A stretch of 64,000 nt of DNA. Source: Dermatophagoides farinae (taxonomy: Eukaryota; Arthropoda; Arachnida; Sarcoptiformes; Pyroglyphidae). Below are positions 40,303-52,042 of this stretch, in pieces. Every line of letters starts with the position of its first letter. Positions within the stretch are counted from its first letter, which is position 1. The stretch spans positions 5,185,501-5,249,500 of the forward strand of contig NC_134681.1 of assembly GCF_024713945.1 (NCBI RefSeq), written 5' to 3'. The position numbers and the translations under genes were made by a program. The notes under the pieces are model-generated. The model saw only the letters and a list, made by a program, of their open reading frames with translations. It was not told where the DNA came from and made no database searches.

Positions 40303-40523
40303 ACCATGGCTATTTGATATTTTGTTGATTAATTGAATAAATGATCGGATGATATTGACTATGATCAACGAGCATTCATTGCCATTTATCGATTTGTACA
40401 CATGTTGCTCATTCTTTTGTTGGATCGAATCAAATCCAATCAACTTGCATCAATTGATTGATTTTATTTTATTTCTAGAATTCCAATTGAATCGTTTCCA
40501 TAATAATCTACAGAAAACAGGAC

Positions 40524-42828
40524 ATGTTGGATGCACGTGCTAATATTGTATTAGCCATGATAAACGATTGCAAATTCTCTAGCGACCAGCTCATCTATCG
40601 AGGTGAAGGTAATTCCAGCTTGGTTGTCGCAATTCAGCCGGTATGTTTTCTTCAACCTGAATGTAATGACTTGATTAAAAATCTCATTGCTTTCGTTGTA
40701 GACATGTCAAGTGATCAGATTGCTCAAGTCTGATGCTAAAAAACTGGTAAGTATATCCCAATTTTAGAATTCAATTTTTTTTATTTATTATTCAATGTAT
40801 GTTTATGTCTGTAACAGCGAAACGCCAACGACGTTTTGACTCATCTTCTGCAACACATAGACTTTAATCGTAACGTATTACCAGATGTGATTGGCGAACA
40901 TTTGTTTTCATCGCCTCAGCTGGTTTACCTGGATAGCCAACAATTGGATACAATCAAAAGTTTTGTTCAAGACAAAAGGCCTTGTATGTTACCTATCCAA
41001 TCATTGATTTCATTTCATTGTTGTCATTTTAATTTGTTTAGCATTTCGATTGGAGAAAACTTTAACCAATTGTGGATTTGCACTGCTCATAGCCGATTGT
41101 TGTACCATTCCGCGGGCTATCGATGGCTACGATTGGACCCAGCATTCAGTCATCGCTGTCGAAATCAAGGTATGTTCTCTGCATCACCTGTATGATTAAT
41201 TGAGGAATAAACGAATTATATATCCAGCCCAAACAGGGATTTATGCCGAATGCAAGCCTTTTTCGAGGGAACGATATGCTTCGATTAAAATCACAAATTT
41301 GTCGTTTTGGTCTCTCTCAATTTTATAAGTTGCAGAAAAAATCAATTCAGTCTATCAGTTCATACTGTCCATTGGATCTATTCTCTGGTTGTCCATCGCG
41401 AACATTTCATGCATTGCTCTGCCTAATGGATAATCCACAGAATAACTTTCGCGTCTTCCTTAATTCACACCTTCTTTTCGATGACCAATCTAACTTGGAT
41501 AATCTTCGATCAGTTTTAGTTAGGTTTTTTTCCGTTCGTCGTAATGTGCTTGCTAAACACTTCAAAGTGAATCCAATGACTGTCGATGTCGCCAACAAAG
41601 CAACCGATCCGATACAATCGTTCGCTTCGTTGTTGGTACAGATTCTCACTGAGCCTCTATGCGATGATAGTAAGGAAAATGATTGTCAACCGAAAATCTA
41701 TCGAAAAGGCAACAAAAACGATTATAAGCACATGCCAAACGTGATTCGTGAGCTTGAGAATCTGGATTGTCAACAACATTATGTTTTTTACAGGACATTC
41801 ATCGAATTCTTTGAAAAAATAATCACCAACACCAATATCAGCGATATGAGCAGCAACCAGACTGCCTTACAGTCCATGATAAACGATAATTGTGGACAAC
41901 TTGATAATTTTATGGTAATCAAAAACAAAAAATCCAAATTAATGGCCACCGATTACCATGGCTTAGCTCAATGTCGACTACACGCTGCTAAACAACCTCT
42001 CATTTGTGATTCGATTTCCGAATGTCAAGGTAAGTATTTGCTTATCATTTGCCTAGCATGACTGACATTTTCATCTTCATTTCATAGATAAAAACTTACA
42101 GCATGGATTGCCGGTTGGCTCAATTCTTGATTCAATATTACGTGCACAACAATTAGACACGATTGATTCATTTATAGCCGTCGAATTAATGGACAAATTG
42201 TTTCTCAAGTATAAAGCGTTGAAACATCACTTATCTTTGCAAGGGAATTGCCTTTATCCGATCGATCCACAACGACCTGAATGTCGTGAAAGTTTGGAAA
42301 AATTTATTTTACAAAACGCTCAGGATTTGGACACGGTAGTTTCATATCATATTTCTGTTCATTTCCCTTTAATATTAACTTGTCGATGCTTTCATTTGTT
42401 AGCTTTGGCGCTTCCTAATATCATTGACAGCCAAGGACTGCTCCATTATGATTGCCATACAACACGACGATGACCGCTATAAAAATAGATTTGTTCAGTC
42501 ATCTATAAGTACGATCCATGTGACCGACAAGACAAATGGCCGGCCTTATCTATGCAGGCTATCCATCATTGATCTCGATTATAAACCAGCCTGCAAGATC
42601 CAGCGTATGCTGCATAATGACCGCCGCATGATTCTGGCTTTTCTTAGTTCTATCTACAAGGGCAAAAAGTGCCATTCAACCAGTCAAAACCATGCTTCTG
42701 GTGATGAAACCGGTGCCGGTGTAACAGCGGACAATCTTCGAATGGAAGAGCAATTGGCCGATTATATCGGACAAGAACTTTCCCAGTTATTTGACCCAAC
42801 TGTGATCGGTATTCATTGCAAACAATGA
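40524..42828 (+). CDS. IPPK: Inositol-pentakisphosphate 2-kinase
   Basis: Seven exons, 40524-40640, 40702-40746, 40818-40983, 41042-41169, 41228-42029, 42088-42335 and 42403-42828, all frame-consistent, give 643 residues. Signature stretches are YRGEGNSSLVV (nucleotide loop), CQVIRLLK (ATP lysine), AVEIKPKQGFMP, SSYCPLDLFSG, TAKDCSIMIA and IIDLDYKP. They match the animal IPK1 family in order and spacing. The enzyme adds the 2-phosphate to inositol pentakisphosphate to make phytate (IP6), which acts in mRNA export and as a cullin/deneddylase and ADAR cofactor. All recognisable catalytic residues are kept. It is longer than human IPPK (491 residues), mostly from inserts in the central region. 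It converges on cullin-5 with only 110 bp between stop codons. Confidence 0.95.
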
Positions 42829-42878
42829 TACCTGATTGTCTGCATGCAAGCTTATTATATTCATGTGAAACAATGTAA

Positions 42879-42906
42879 TTTATTTATTTGGATTAATTAC
42901 ATTAAA
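42879..42906. terminator. Crossing poly(A) signals of IPPK and cullin-5
   Basis: Minus-strand AATAAA copies at 42884-42879 and 42888-42883 serve cullin-5 (stop 42939). The plus-strand variant ATTAAA at 42901-42906 is the likely IPPK signal. The IPPK signal lies beyond the cullin-5 one, so the two 3' ends should overlap. Confidence 0.5.
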
Positions 42907-42938
42907 ATTGCTATATTTACAACAACTATCTATCCCTT

Positions 42939-45842
42939 TCAACAGTATGTAAGCACAGTATGGTCGTTTGGATCACGACGAATGTATTCGTTCTCGATAA
43001 GCCATTCAAGCTGATCTTTGATTAACTGTTTGCTCGGTACGAACATTTCCTTCAGGACATGAGTCAATTCCAGATGTAATGCATTGCAGGTAGTCGTTTT
43101 TCGCATCTTCATTATCTTCATGATTGCCTCCTGCGTGCGTAATATACGTAACTTGACAATACTTTCCGCTTCTTCTTCCCGGAATTTTTCCGGTTGCAAT
43201 TGAAGTCTACCAATCAGATTGAAACGACCTCGTTTCATCATACGCCCCGTTTTTCTGTAATGAATCAATGGAATATTATTTATTCTGGAGAACTAGAAAA
43301 TGAAAAAAGAAAAATCATATTTAAACATACCCATACAAAGAGAATTTGAGGTTTATTATGAATCGGCTATCATCACTGAAATCTTTGAAGCTCTTGATCG
43401 CCTGATTGGCTTTGCCTGGCGGATTACCATCATGATGATCGACCAACAACAATTGAGTTTTTAGTTTGGCATTTGAGACTAGGGACTAGGAAAAAAATGA
43501 TCAAGGTTGTAAGTGTGCCAATAAATGAATAAACTTACCCATAGAGTTTTACGTAATTCAACGTTGGGCAGTTGAGTGGAGAGGATGAGCGTTTCAAGGC
43601 TAATAGAATCGGTGGGTCTATCATTCCAGGCAAAAAGCACGGCTGCCTGGTATGACGTAACATCTAGATCATATGAACCATTGTCTGAATGGAAAGTGAC
43701 AATTCCATAGCTAAACTGGTGATGCCAGAATAGATTTCGTCCATTATGTTTGTTCTTATAAAAGCTTTCAATCTTGGGCATAAGTTCTTCAATTTCAGAG
43801 GGCAACGATACGTTTACTTTTTCCATATTGCGCGACCATGTGGATGAGTTGAGAATTTTGACGTTAATCAGATCACCAACTTGTTTATCGCAGCAGAGTT
43901 TATACTGACGATTGAAATCTTCTGATACTTTGAGGTCTTGGAACATGCGACTAATCTTGTTGACGTAGTCGGCCGGCATTCCCACTTCACGAAGCCAGTT
44001 GACCATCATTTCTTCTTTGTCCAGATCGATCGACACATCCAGGATGAGACGGCGTGTCAAATGTGCCTTGTAGTATTTCATGTAAACATCCTTGTCTTGT
44101 AAGTATTTTAGCAGCAGTATTACATTCTTTAGTTTTGATTCAATTTGTTCAGGTGACAAATGACGTGATACGTTTGTCCTACGAAGTAGAATGTCACAAA
44201 AGTTGGCAAATAGTTCGGCATTACGTGATTCGAACCACTTCTTTTGGCTTTGATTACCGATAGCAATCACTGAATTACTACTATTTGCTGTTAAGCTTTC
44301 ATCAGTAGTGGCGGCTCCAGCATTTGAATCGTTGACACTTGTTTGGCCGTTATTATTATTCTGTTTAAGGGCAAAAGCTAAGGCAAAGATTGTTTTATCG
44401 TTGATGAGCATGTTAATCGACTAAACAAAAATAAAAAAAAAATTGAAAACATTTTGTAATAGCTTCCTATTAAGCAACTCACCATATCACGCGTGGTCAA
44501 AAATCGTGAATCGGAATTAAAAGCTTCCTGAATGAGCGTGGTTGCCATGTTAAACAGTTTGAGCAGATTGTCGATATACTTTTCTGAATCTTGAGCGATG
44601 GTCATTGCTTCAAGTCGTAGATTCTCCATACCAATGTTAGTCATATATTTCTCGAACTTTTCGAGTAGCGGGTCGATACCGTTATCCACTCGATCTAGTA
44701 AGGTGAACATAAGATTCAGGCTAACGATATCACGACATTTGATGAGATCTAGGAATTTGTCGGCCAACATTTCTTTGTATCGAGCGACCAGTGTATTGAC
44801 ACAAGAGGAAATCACCTTGCTTAATGATTGTGGTTCAAGGTATCTGTTGGCTCGATCGATTTCTTCTTTGATTTTTTGATCCACCCATTTCATGTAATTG
44901 AGAACACCATGTTCGTTGTAATACTCTTGACCTTTGGCCTGATAGAAACTCTCGATCGAGGCTAGATACACGCTTTCAAAGTTGTTTCGGTAAATGTAAT
45001 GACGGTTGGGTAGATATTTGCAAAGGTTGACACAGGATTCTTTTACACCGACAATCAATTGAGGATCGCTGTGCACATTCTTACGTTCGGCATCGACTAG
45101 CAACATTGCACCATGTACCAGTTGATCGGATACTCTACTGAATATGTGTAACACCCACATTTCCATCATGGACTGGAAATGATGGACCAAATTATTCAAT
45201 TGCAAGGACCTTTCATCCATCCAGATTTACTTACAAGGCGAAGAAAGTTGTCCGTTTCTTCGGACTTGGTGTGATTATCACCAATCGGACCCCCACGATT
45301 AAAGACTAGTTTCTCGAGAGGAGCGAACGGTAATGGCACGTACGTATAGTAAAACATGAACCGTTTCCAGGCGACCATGTAAGCCTTCATCAACGATAAA
45401 TCTGTCTGAGCATTGGAAAATATGAACTATAGGAATAAAACAAGTTATAATTTGCTGTCACATATTTCTGGTTGTACTCACCCGTTGTTCTCGGGTAATA
45501 TAGAAGCTAAAAAGTTCCCGTAATCGTTGCTGCAGTTGGTATGCTGAATGAGGATCCCACATACAGGTAAGATGCACTTTCCTGTGGTTAATCACCAACA
45601 CAATTACAATCACAATGTCTCAGTATTATAATAGCTACTCTTACCAAAAGATTTCTTGCCAATCAGATTTGCTTAATGTATCATTCGTGAAGATTTTTTT
45701 GACCAATGGTTCTATCTGGGGCCAAACTTCATTGAATGAGGAACCTTGGGGTGACTGAATTAACAATTTAGATGTACTTTAATCAATGTGAGAAAATGGT
45801 ACTCACCATGGATCGTTGTGTCGAGTCTAAACGAACATCCAT
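42939..45842 (-). CDS. CUL5: Cullin-5
   Basis: Eight exons on the minus strand (45842-45807, 45754-45645, 45581-45482, 45426-45235, 45172-44483, 44420-43539, 43485-43331, 43254-42939) join in frame to 826 residues; human CUL5 has 780. Diagnostic blocks are LIVGVKESCVNLC, NLMFTLLDRV, HLTRRLILD, NWLREVGMPADYVNKI, MFQDLKVSEDFN, WHHQFSYGIVTF and the C-terminal RLQLQPEKFREEEAE and LRILRTQEAI..IMKMRK, where the NEDD8-acceptor lysine sits. The Cul5-specific wording sets it apart from Cul1-4. It is the scaffold of SOCS-box/Elongin ubiquitin ligases with Rbx2. Extra length comes from an Asn/Ala/Ser-rich insert near residues 425-450. The last residues, TVLTYC, differ from the usual IYMA end. The start codon follows from exon 1, which ends at a good donor (ATG|GTGAGT). 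Confidence 0.95.
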
Positions 45843-46957
45843 AGTTATTATTAGTGATACCGATTCGATGAGAATTCAAAACGTTGTGAATGACAATTCA
45901 GCCTGATTACGTTAACATCATCGGGTTTTGTGCGGAATTGCAACGACGTAGTCGATAGGATTCTAAATTATCGGATTCTTTTGTTTGCCACGTGAATAAC
46001 CTCGTAAACGAGAACGTAATTCAAGAATCAGTTGCGCCTGTCCGTGTATGTTTTTGTATGCAGACGGCGTAGTTGATAGCCAATTTGGCAAGATATTCTT
46101 TACGTCACATTCGTATTACCAGAATCTTTATCATGTGAATCAGATGCAATTATTATTCAATAAATGGACAGCCGGTCAAGATTATTAGGCCTTCGAATTT
46201 TCCGATAACTTGTACTTGGAAATTGGAACATGACTCGCTCTCCCTATTCTTTCTTTTTATTATTATTATTGTTGTTGTTGTTGTTGTGTGATAAACTAAA
46301 ATGGATGTAATCCAAACACTCCCTTCTTTGGCTATAGTTAATAGGATTTTTTTACAATACCTGCTTTTGCTGCTACTACACGACATGATAAAATGATTTG
46401 CGAGTGCTTCCCTCTATTGAGCTTTTAAGCCATTCACCTCTGTTTTAAATCCGATTGATTGATTGATATATTGATATATACACATGTTACTATAATAGTA
46501 CTACATGTAATAAAAAAACAATTTGATTGTTAATAATCATCAACAATAAGTCCATATATATCAACAGATTCGATTATCTTCATCTTTGGCCACAATTGTC
46601 AATTTATTGTTGAGACTTTTTAAAACATTCAAACGATTCTACTCAAGAATTGGCATATGCAAAAATTTTAACCACAACTTATAAACATTCTGTTTGGAAT
46701 GTAAAAATATGGCTCAATCATGCCGATTTGATCGGATGCCAAGAATGCGCTTTAGTGTATCGAGTATGAATGAGTTCAAGTTTATCCTTGGTAAACGGCA
46801 TTCATTGCCAACACTATTGAATGCTAGTGATGGCACAGCTAAGATAATAATATAATCAGGATTCATGTTAGACGCCTGACGAATATCATGAAGATGACGA
46901 TGGTCGTCGTTGGTGGTATGAACAAAACTAAAATGTGGTGAGCTTCGAAACAAATTA
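45843..46957. other. Intergenic DNA between divergent cullin-5 and RACGAP1-like genes
   Basis: Carries the cullin-5 promoter region with CACGTG at 45989-45994, a short GTT repeat near 46265, and an unassigned minus-strand open frame at 46714-46989. Confidence 0.5.
45989..45994. promoter_or_regulatory. E-box CACGTG upstream of cullin-5
   Basis: Lies 147 bp before the cullin-5 start codon on the minus strand. Confidence 0.3.
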
Positions 46958-46989
46958 ATGATGTTGACCACAAATCCCGTTGCCAACAT
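46714..46989 (-). CDS. Unassigned 91-residue frame overlapping the RACGAP1-like start
   Basis: A continuous minus-strand frame from an ATG at 46989 to a stop at 46714, with a minus-strand AATAAA 106 bp further on (46608-46603). The translation, which contains NLNSFILDTLKRILGI, matches no family I recognise. Its first 32 bp overlap the first codons of the plus-strand RACGAP1-like gene. It could be a real small gene, or an accident of a stretch that is transcribed on the other strand. Confidence 0.22.
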   Translation of the reverse strand: MLATGFVVNIINLFRSSPHFSFVHTTNDDHRHLHDIRQASNMNPDYIIILAVPSLAFNSVGNECRLPRINLNSFILDTLKRILGIRSNRHD

Positions 46990-48612
46990 GTACGGTACTT
47001 ACCAGAGACGCCGTTGTTCTTTTGTGCCGTGGTTGGTCGGCCAATTTAACGACATAATCGAATGGAAAACTCAGGTTGCTCAGAACGACCTAGAATATCA
47101 GGCTCAACGAGCAAACAATTCCAGCAACTACCAACGCCGTTACTCAAATACAAGCGAATCTTTCGCACAATCTGGCCTGCAGCGGTCAGCCACCGACAGT
47201 TCCATTAATCGCTGCTTTCAATATCAATCATCATCTGATTTAAATTGTCATCTAAATGAAAAACAGCAACGTCCTCTATCACCGTCGAAAAAGAGACGAG
47301 TGATTAAATTACGATTACGAAAAGGCCAAGATGATCTGGATCATAAATTGAGCCAACTACGTCATGAAACTATCGAAAATCGAATTGATGAGTCCAACGA
47401 TGAAAATGTTGATGAAGTATCATCATCGAACATCACTATTGTTGAACCAGTTGAGATAACATCAGCTCAGATTGATTCAATCGAAACTGTCCTTGTCGAA
47501 CATATGGTTTCCATCGCTATCGACAATAAAGAAGAAATTAAGCCATACGAAAACAATGACCAATTGATTACCGACATTCAAGAGGTTGAACGGCCAATAA
47601 GTCCGAAGCCAACTATAGATGAAAACAACAATGCAATGCTAGAGATGGATAAGCCATCCGAACCAGAAAAAGTCAAGCAATCGATGAATTCATATAATGT
47701 GCTGTTGGAGAAGCTGGCCAGCTCGTATCGACATCATTTCCAGATGAAAACTGTTTTTAAACAGAATGCTGGTATAGAAAAACCAATGGGAAAACAAACT
47801 TCAATCAGCAGACATTGTTTCTGTGGTAAAGAATTTAACTTTTCAGACAAATATTTACAATGTTTCAACTGTTTGACTGGGTGTCATACAAACTGTGGTC
47901 AAATAGTGCCTAGGCCATGTATTAGATATGTGGATCCTTTTATAAGACCCAGTAAGACGATAGCTAATTACATATTTCCTCGTTCAAAGCCTTTAATACC
48001 GGCCTTATTAGTTCATCTATGCGGGCAAATCGAACGAGAATGTCAAAAAGATGATTGCTCAAGTGGTAAATTGTCTAGTTTCGAGCTATACTACATTCAT
48101 AGTGAGATGCTCAAACCGGTCAAAGATCAATGCAAACGACTGCTTCAAGATGCAAAACATGGCTTCCCTCGGCTTGATGAATGTAACTTGGATCATTTAT
48201 GCGGTATGGTCAAATACTTCCTGGGTGAAATGATAGAACCACTTTTTCCAAAACAGCTATGGAAAGATTATTCACCTCTAATTCGTAAGTATGCCCATGC
48301 CATTATATTTTATTTTATTTTAATTGTCAATGTTTTTTGGGGATTTAAACAGACAAAAAAAGTGACCAGGAACTTCGAGAAAAACTGTTAGAATCACTTA
48401 AACAATTCAACGCGGCTAATCTACATAGCCTATGCTTCATTCTGGTTCATCTTAAACACCTGATTCGTTGTGGCTTTCAAAATGGTGACATATTGACTGA
48501 TATATTTTGTCCGATATTGATGGGCGAACTTGAATACAAACGCAAACTACGCTTAATGAAGCTCATGTTCGATCTAGAAGAGAAAATTCTTGTTTCTTTT
48601 GCTCAATTATAA
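46958..48612 (+). CDS. RACGAP1: RACGAP1-like (MgcRacGAP/tumbleweed) protein lacking the RhoGAP arginine finger
   Basis: Two exons, 46958-48284 and 48353-48612, joined in phase 1, give 528 residues. A C1-type zinc finger lies at about residues 286-322 (HCFCGKEFNF, CFNC, CHTNC, PRPC), preceded by FQMKTVFKQN as in RACGAP1, and a RhoGAP fold follows from about 346 to the end. RACGAP1 pairs with kinesin-6 MKLP1 as centralspindlin in cytokinesis. Where active RhoGAPs have LYRISG, this protein has LYYIHS (Tyr379), and the conserved NLA.VF.P motif reads DILTDIFCP, so both catalytic Arg and supporting Asn are gone. The N-terminal coiled coil that binds kinesin is not visible; it may lie in a missed upstream exon, since a stop precedes the frame at 46919. 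The start is therefore uncertain. Confidence 0.85.
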
Positions 48613-48624
48613 CTTAACATCCCA

Positions 48625-48691
48625 TTTATTATAACCAAACGTAAAAAAAGTCATTAACTAACACTAAAGTATCCATAGAAATGGCATTAAA
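48625..48691. terminator. Crossing poly(A) signals of the RACGAP1-like and glutaredoxin genes
   Basis: Minus-strand AATAAA at 48630-48625 fits glutaredoxin; plus-strand ATTAAA at 48686-48691 fits RACGAP1-like. Each lies beyond the other, so the 3' UTRs should overlap in antisense. Confidence 0.5.
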
Positions 48692-48704
48692 TATGATTCC
48701 AACA

Positions 48705-49081
48705 TTATGAAGAAAGTAATTTGGATAGCTCTCCTGATTTATGCAAACGAACTTTAGAAAAAAAAAATAGAAAATAATCAGTAAAAACAGTTATGTAAAT
48801 GGTGAAAACATACCAGTATCGTCGCCACCACCAATACAGCGGCCATTGATAAACACTCGGGGTACGGACGATGCACCAGTTAATATCTCGAGATAGGTCT
48901 GGATTTCTGAACACTGAGGATCGTTTTCAATATCCATTATCTCGTATTCTTCCGGCGGCAATCGATATTCTGCCAACACTTTTTTGGCATCGCGACAATA
49001 TGGGCAATGTGCTTTCGTAAACACCATCACTTTTTTCGAAGTGATCTTCGAGTCGACCAATTGTTTAATTTGTTCAGACAT
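48705..49081 (-). CDS. Dithiol glutaredoxin (CPYC type)
   Basis: Two exons, 49081-48814 and 48751-48705, joined in phase 1 over a 62-bp intron, give 104 residues, the normal size of a classical glutaredoxin. The active site is CPYC (VMVFTKAHCPYC), the glutathione-binding segment is SVPRVFINGRCIGG followed by GDDT, and the end VRLHKSGELSKLL matches animal GLRX/GLRX2. It reduces disulfides and glutathione-mixed disulfides. The frame is open upstream of the ATG without another ATG, with an acceptor-like TTTGAATAG near 49160, so a longer mitochondrial form via an upstream exon is possible. It converges on the RACGAP1-like gene with 92 bp between stops. Confidence 0.95.
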
Positions 49082-49469
49082 CACGTGTCTGCTTGATGAC
49101 AATAGGCTACCTATTTTCGAGACTTTAAGCTTCAAGGTAATTGATTTCAATAATTGATTCCTATTCAAATCAGGTTCAAAATTTAGAAATTTGTTTTAAG
49201 AACAATATATGGAGTTGTCACTTTCTATAGAGAATCAAAATATATCTATCTATCTATTTATTTGAGCACATATATGCTTTTATATAAATGTTCAAAGGTC
49301 AATCATAAAGATTGTCACGCGCAAAACTTGAAACAATTGCATCACACATTTGTTGTGGTTGCCGGCAAATTTATCGCTCAATGGATCAGAATTTAGTTGC
49401 CGGGAATAATTCCTTGCTTATTTTTTACGCAAACTGTTGCTCATTTTAGCCACATGATCATGATATACG
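49082..49469. promoter_or_regulatory. Divergent promoter region of glutaredoxin and POGLUT2/3-like genes
   Basis: 388 bp separate the two start codons. CACGTG at 49082-49087 directly abuts the glutaredoxin ATG. No TATA box is obvious. Confidence 0.4.
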
Positions 49470-51279
49470 ATGGTTTATTATTATCGATTAATGGTTTTGC
49501 TGTTGTTGGCCTTTTGGACTGCCGTGGTGAATACCGTTCCAGAAGACATAGGTAGGTCTAATCACACATCCATTCAGGGTTTCATCTCTTGTGCTTGGTA
49601 AAGCCAAAATCATCGTGGTTGGTCCTGGAATACAAAATGTGCAGCTAGCTTTCCCAAGTCGTTATTTTTTCATTCTTCATCGAATTCCAAAGCTAGGATC
49701 TGTAGAAATTCGACCAACGAAGCGGCTGAATAAAAATCCTGGTCGCGGTTGTCACATCTGGCCTCAAGTATTCAACCAAACTCGTTTCTGCATCCGTTTG
49801 GCTCTTTCCGATCTACGTCAATCATTCCAGAGAATCGTTTCCTTGAACGATGTTTTAGATCTAGCCAACTTTTGCGATGATGAACAACCCGATGGTACTG
49901 AATCTGATGATCAATCGATGGTTACATACTGGCTTGCTATCGTTCGTTACAGCTTCCATCGAGGACATTGGCAATGTGATCAACCGCTTGAATTGGTAAT
50001 TTACGGAGATCATGATGGACAGGTGCCAATCTATCGACGACCCATTACAAACCAGAATAAACCATTCTATTCTGAACACTGTCCATGTGTTCGAAATGAA
50101 TGGCCACAGCTATCTCAATGCGATTCGACCGACAACCGACAATTACAACAAAGAATTGATCATGACCTTGCCCCATTTCGTTCTGGTATAAATTTTACTT
50201 CCATCTTGGATGAAGCTATAAATCGATTTGGCCAGTACCCTCAGACTTATGCTTTCTGCCATTATCGGATAAAAAACAATCAGGTAAAAACTGTTTTCTT
50301 GTAATGATTCACCTTTAATCTTTTTTCATGACAGGCGTACAAACGATGCTATGGCCAATACGATGGTTTTTCGAAATTTTTTGATCGTATGCTACTGTCA
50401 TTGATGCGAAAAACTAGATTAAGTGATAGTCAATTGCTTATGAATCTTGGCGATTGGCCACTATCGCAAATCAAAGACACTAGACCATTGCCCATTTTCA
50501 GTTGGTGTGGTTCTCAACAAACCAACGATATCGTACTGCCTACATATGAACTGACTGAATCCGTATTGAATGGCCATGACCGGATATCCACTGACATTCA
50601 TTCAACGTTTGGTCGTCAATTATTCGGTTTTAGTTCCAAACAAAATCGTCTATTTTGGCGTGGTAGAGATTCTAATGAAGCTCGTCTGAAACTGGTCGAT
50701 CAATCAATGCTTATGCCTAATCACTATAATGTGGCTATCACAAATTTCTTCTTCTACCGTGATCGAATGACAAAATACCGGCCCAATAATACTACCACTA
50801 TTCCATACGTTCCATTTAAGCAATTCTTTGACTATCGTTATCAAATCAACATTGACGGTACGGTCGCTGCATATCGATTACCATTCTTGTTGGCGGGCAA
50901 TTCTTTGGTGATCAAGCAACAATCCCAATGCTATGAACACTTTTATCATTTACTCGAACCAGGCAAACATTACTTACCAGTAAATGAATCGCTGGACAAT
51001 CTGTCCAGCCTATTGACAAACCTGATTGAACAGAATGATTTAAAACCGATCAAACGCATAATATGGACGGCCAGGATGGCTGTCATTCGATGGTTAATGC
51101 CATCATCTATCTATTGTTATTATTATAAAGCACTTGAGTCATATAGTCAATTGCTAATAGCCCAGCAACCATTTGACGAATCGATGAATCTCATTACCGA
51201 TGATGATGACCTAAACTATTATGGAACATGTCCACATGGCTGTCAACAACATGCAACAACTGGAAAAGATGAACTTTGA
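49470..51279 (+). CDS. Protein O-glucosyltransferase 2/3-like (KDELC family)
   Basis: Three exons, 49470-49551, 49604-50283 and 50335-51279, with 52- and 51-bp introns, give 568 residues. A signal peptide (MVLLLLAFWTAVV) leads into a filamin-like domain (VVGPGI, RYFFI, CPCVRNEW), then the CAP10/GT90 domain: NLGDWPL, FSWCGS, VLPTYELTESV, FWRGRDS, YQINIDGTVAAYRLPFLL and YEHFYHLLEP. The protein ends GKDEL, an ER-retrieval signal. Vertebrate POGLUT2/3 add O-glucose to EGF repeats of Notch and fibrillins in the ER. All GT90 landmarks are present. The frame is also open upstream of exon 2, but only the acceptor at 49602-49603 keeps phase with the signal-peptide exon, so I prefer the spliced start. 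Confidence 0.93.
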
Positions 51280-52042
51280 TTTATGATATGATATACTCTC
51301 TCTCTCTTTCTCTCTCTGTCCACAAATTATGAATGAAAACAGGCTCGTATCCAAACTTGATATTAATTTAATACATTTGTCAGTTTTTTTTCCAAGTCAT
51401 CGAAAATCAAATCAAATCAAAGTAATTTTAATTCTATAGAAAATCCATTCCTAACACTACTAAAAAAAAACTTTGCACAATACACGAGAGCATAATACAA
51501 AAAAAAATAAACGTTGGAAAGGAAAGGAAAAGATTTATTTTCTTAACATCATCTTAACATATACTTTTTTTCCGATGACATACAGTCAAACGTGTCAAAC
51601 GACGCTTGAAACGCCGTCACATTTGGCATCAATTTTATTTTTTCTTTCAAAAGTTGTTTTTCAATCATTCGATAGACAATTTCTTTTTTTTTACTGATTG
51701 ATTGAATTTTTCTTTTTTTTTGCTTTATTCCAATGATGAATTGATCATCAACAATAATCAACAATCGACAAAATAAATTAATTTTATTGACCGAAAAAAA
51801 AGAATTAATTTCTAAAAAAAATTTAAAGTTACTGACATAAGTATATATTTATATTATTGCAAAACTGTCTCAGAAAAAATACGTCTATTTTTGGCTTCAC
51901 TAAATCAATCTTTTTCATTCACACATGTTCATTCATTGTTTGTTGTGCATCAATGATTTTGTCGGTCGCTTCCCTTTTTCAGGTTATTTAAGCTGAATGA
52001 TTTACCTGCAATCATGCATTAACATTTCAATTCATATATACT
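51280..52042. other. Intergenic DNA with T-rich tracts
   Basis: No gene recognised. A TC run at 51297-51320 follows the POGLUT stop; the rest is A/T-rich and precedes the small secreted-protein gene. Confidence 0.5.

Larger units (their letters stand above)
39019..40523. other. Intergenic DNA between divergent dNK and IPPK genes
   Basis: Contains the probable promoters of both genes, a possible small minus-strand gene (39325-39808) and a CACGTG E-box at 40297-40302. A splice-acceptor-like TCTACAG at about 40511 could end a 5'-UTR intron of IPPK. Confidence 0.45.

Noticed and set aside
45173-45234. A 25-bp mini-intron or a start codon at 45220 within cullin-5
   Set aside because: A 62-bp intron (GTAAGT to TTTCCAG) restores the cullin-5 alignment exactly, so the internal frame is intron sequence.
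49578-49603. Alternative POGLUT exon 2 start at 49578
   Set aside because: It breaks the frame with the signal-peptide exon; the acceptor ending at 49603 keeps it.
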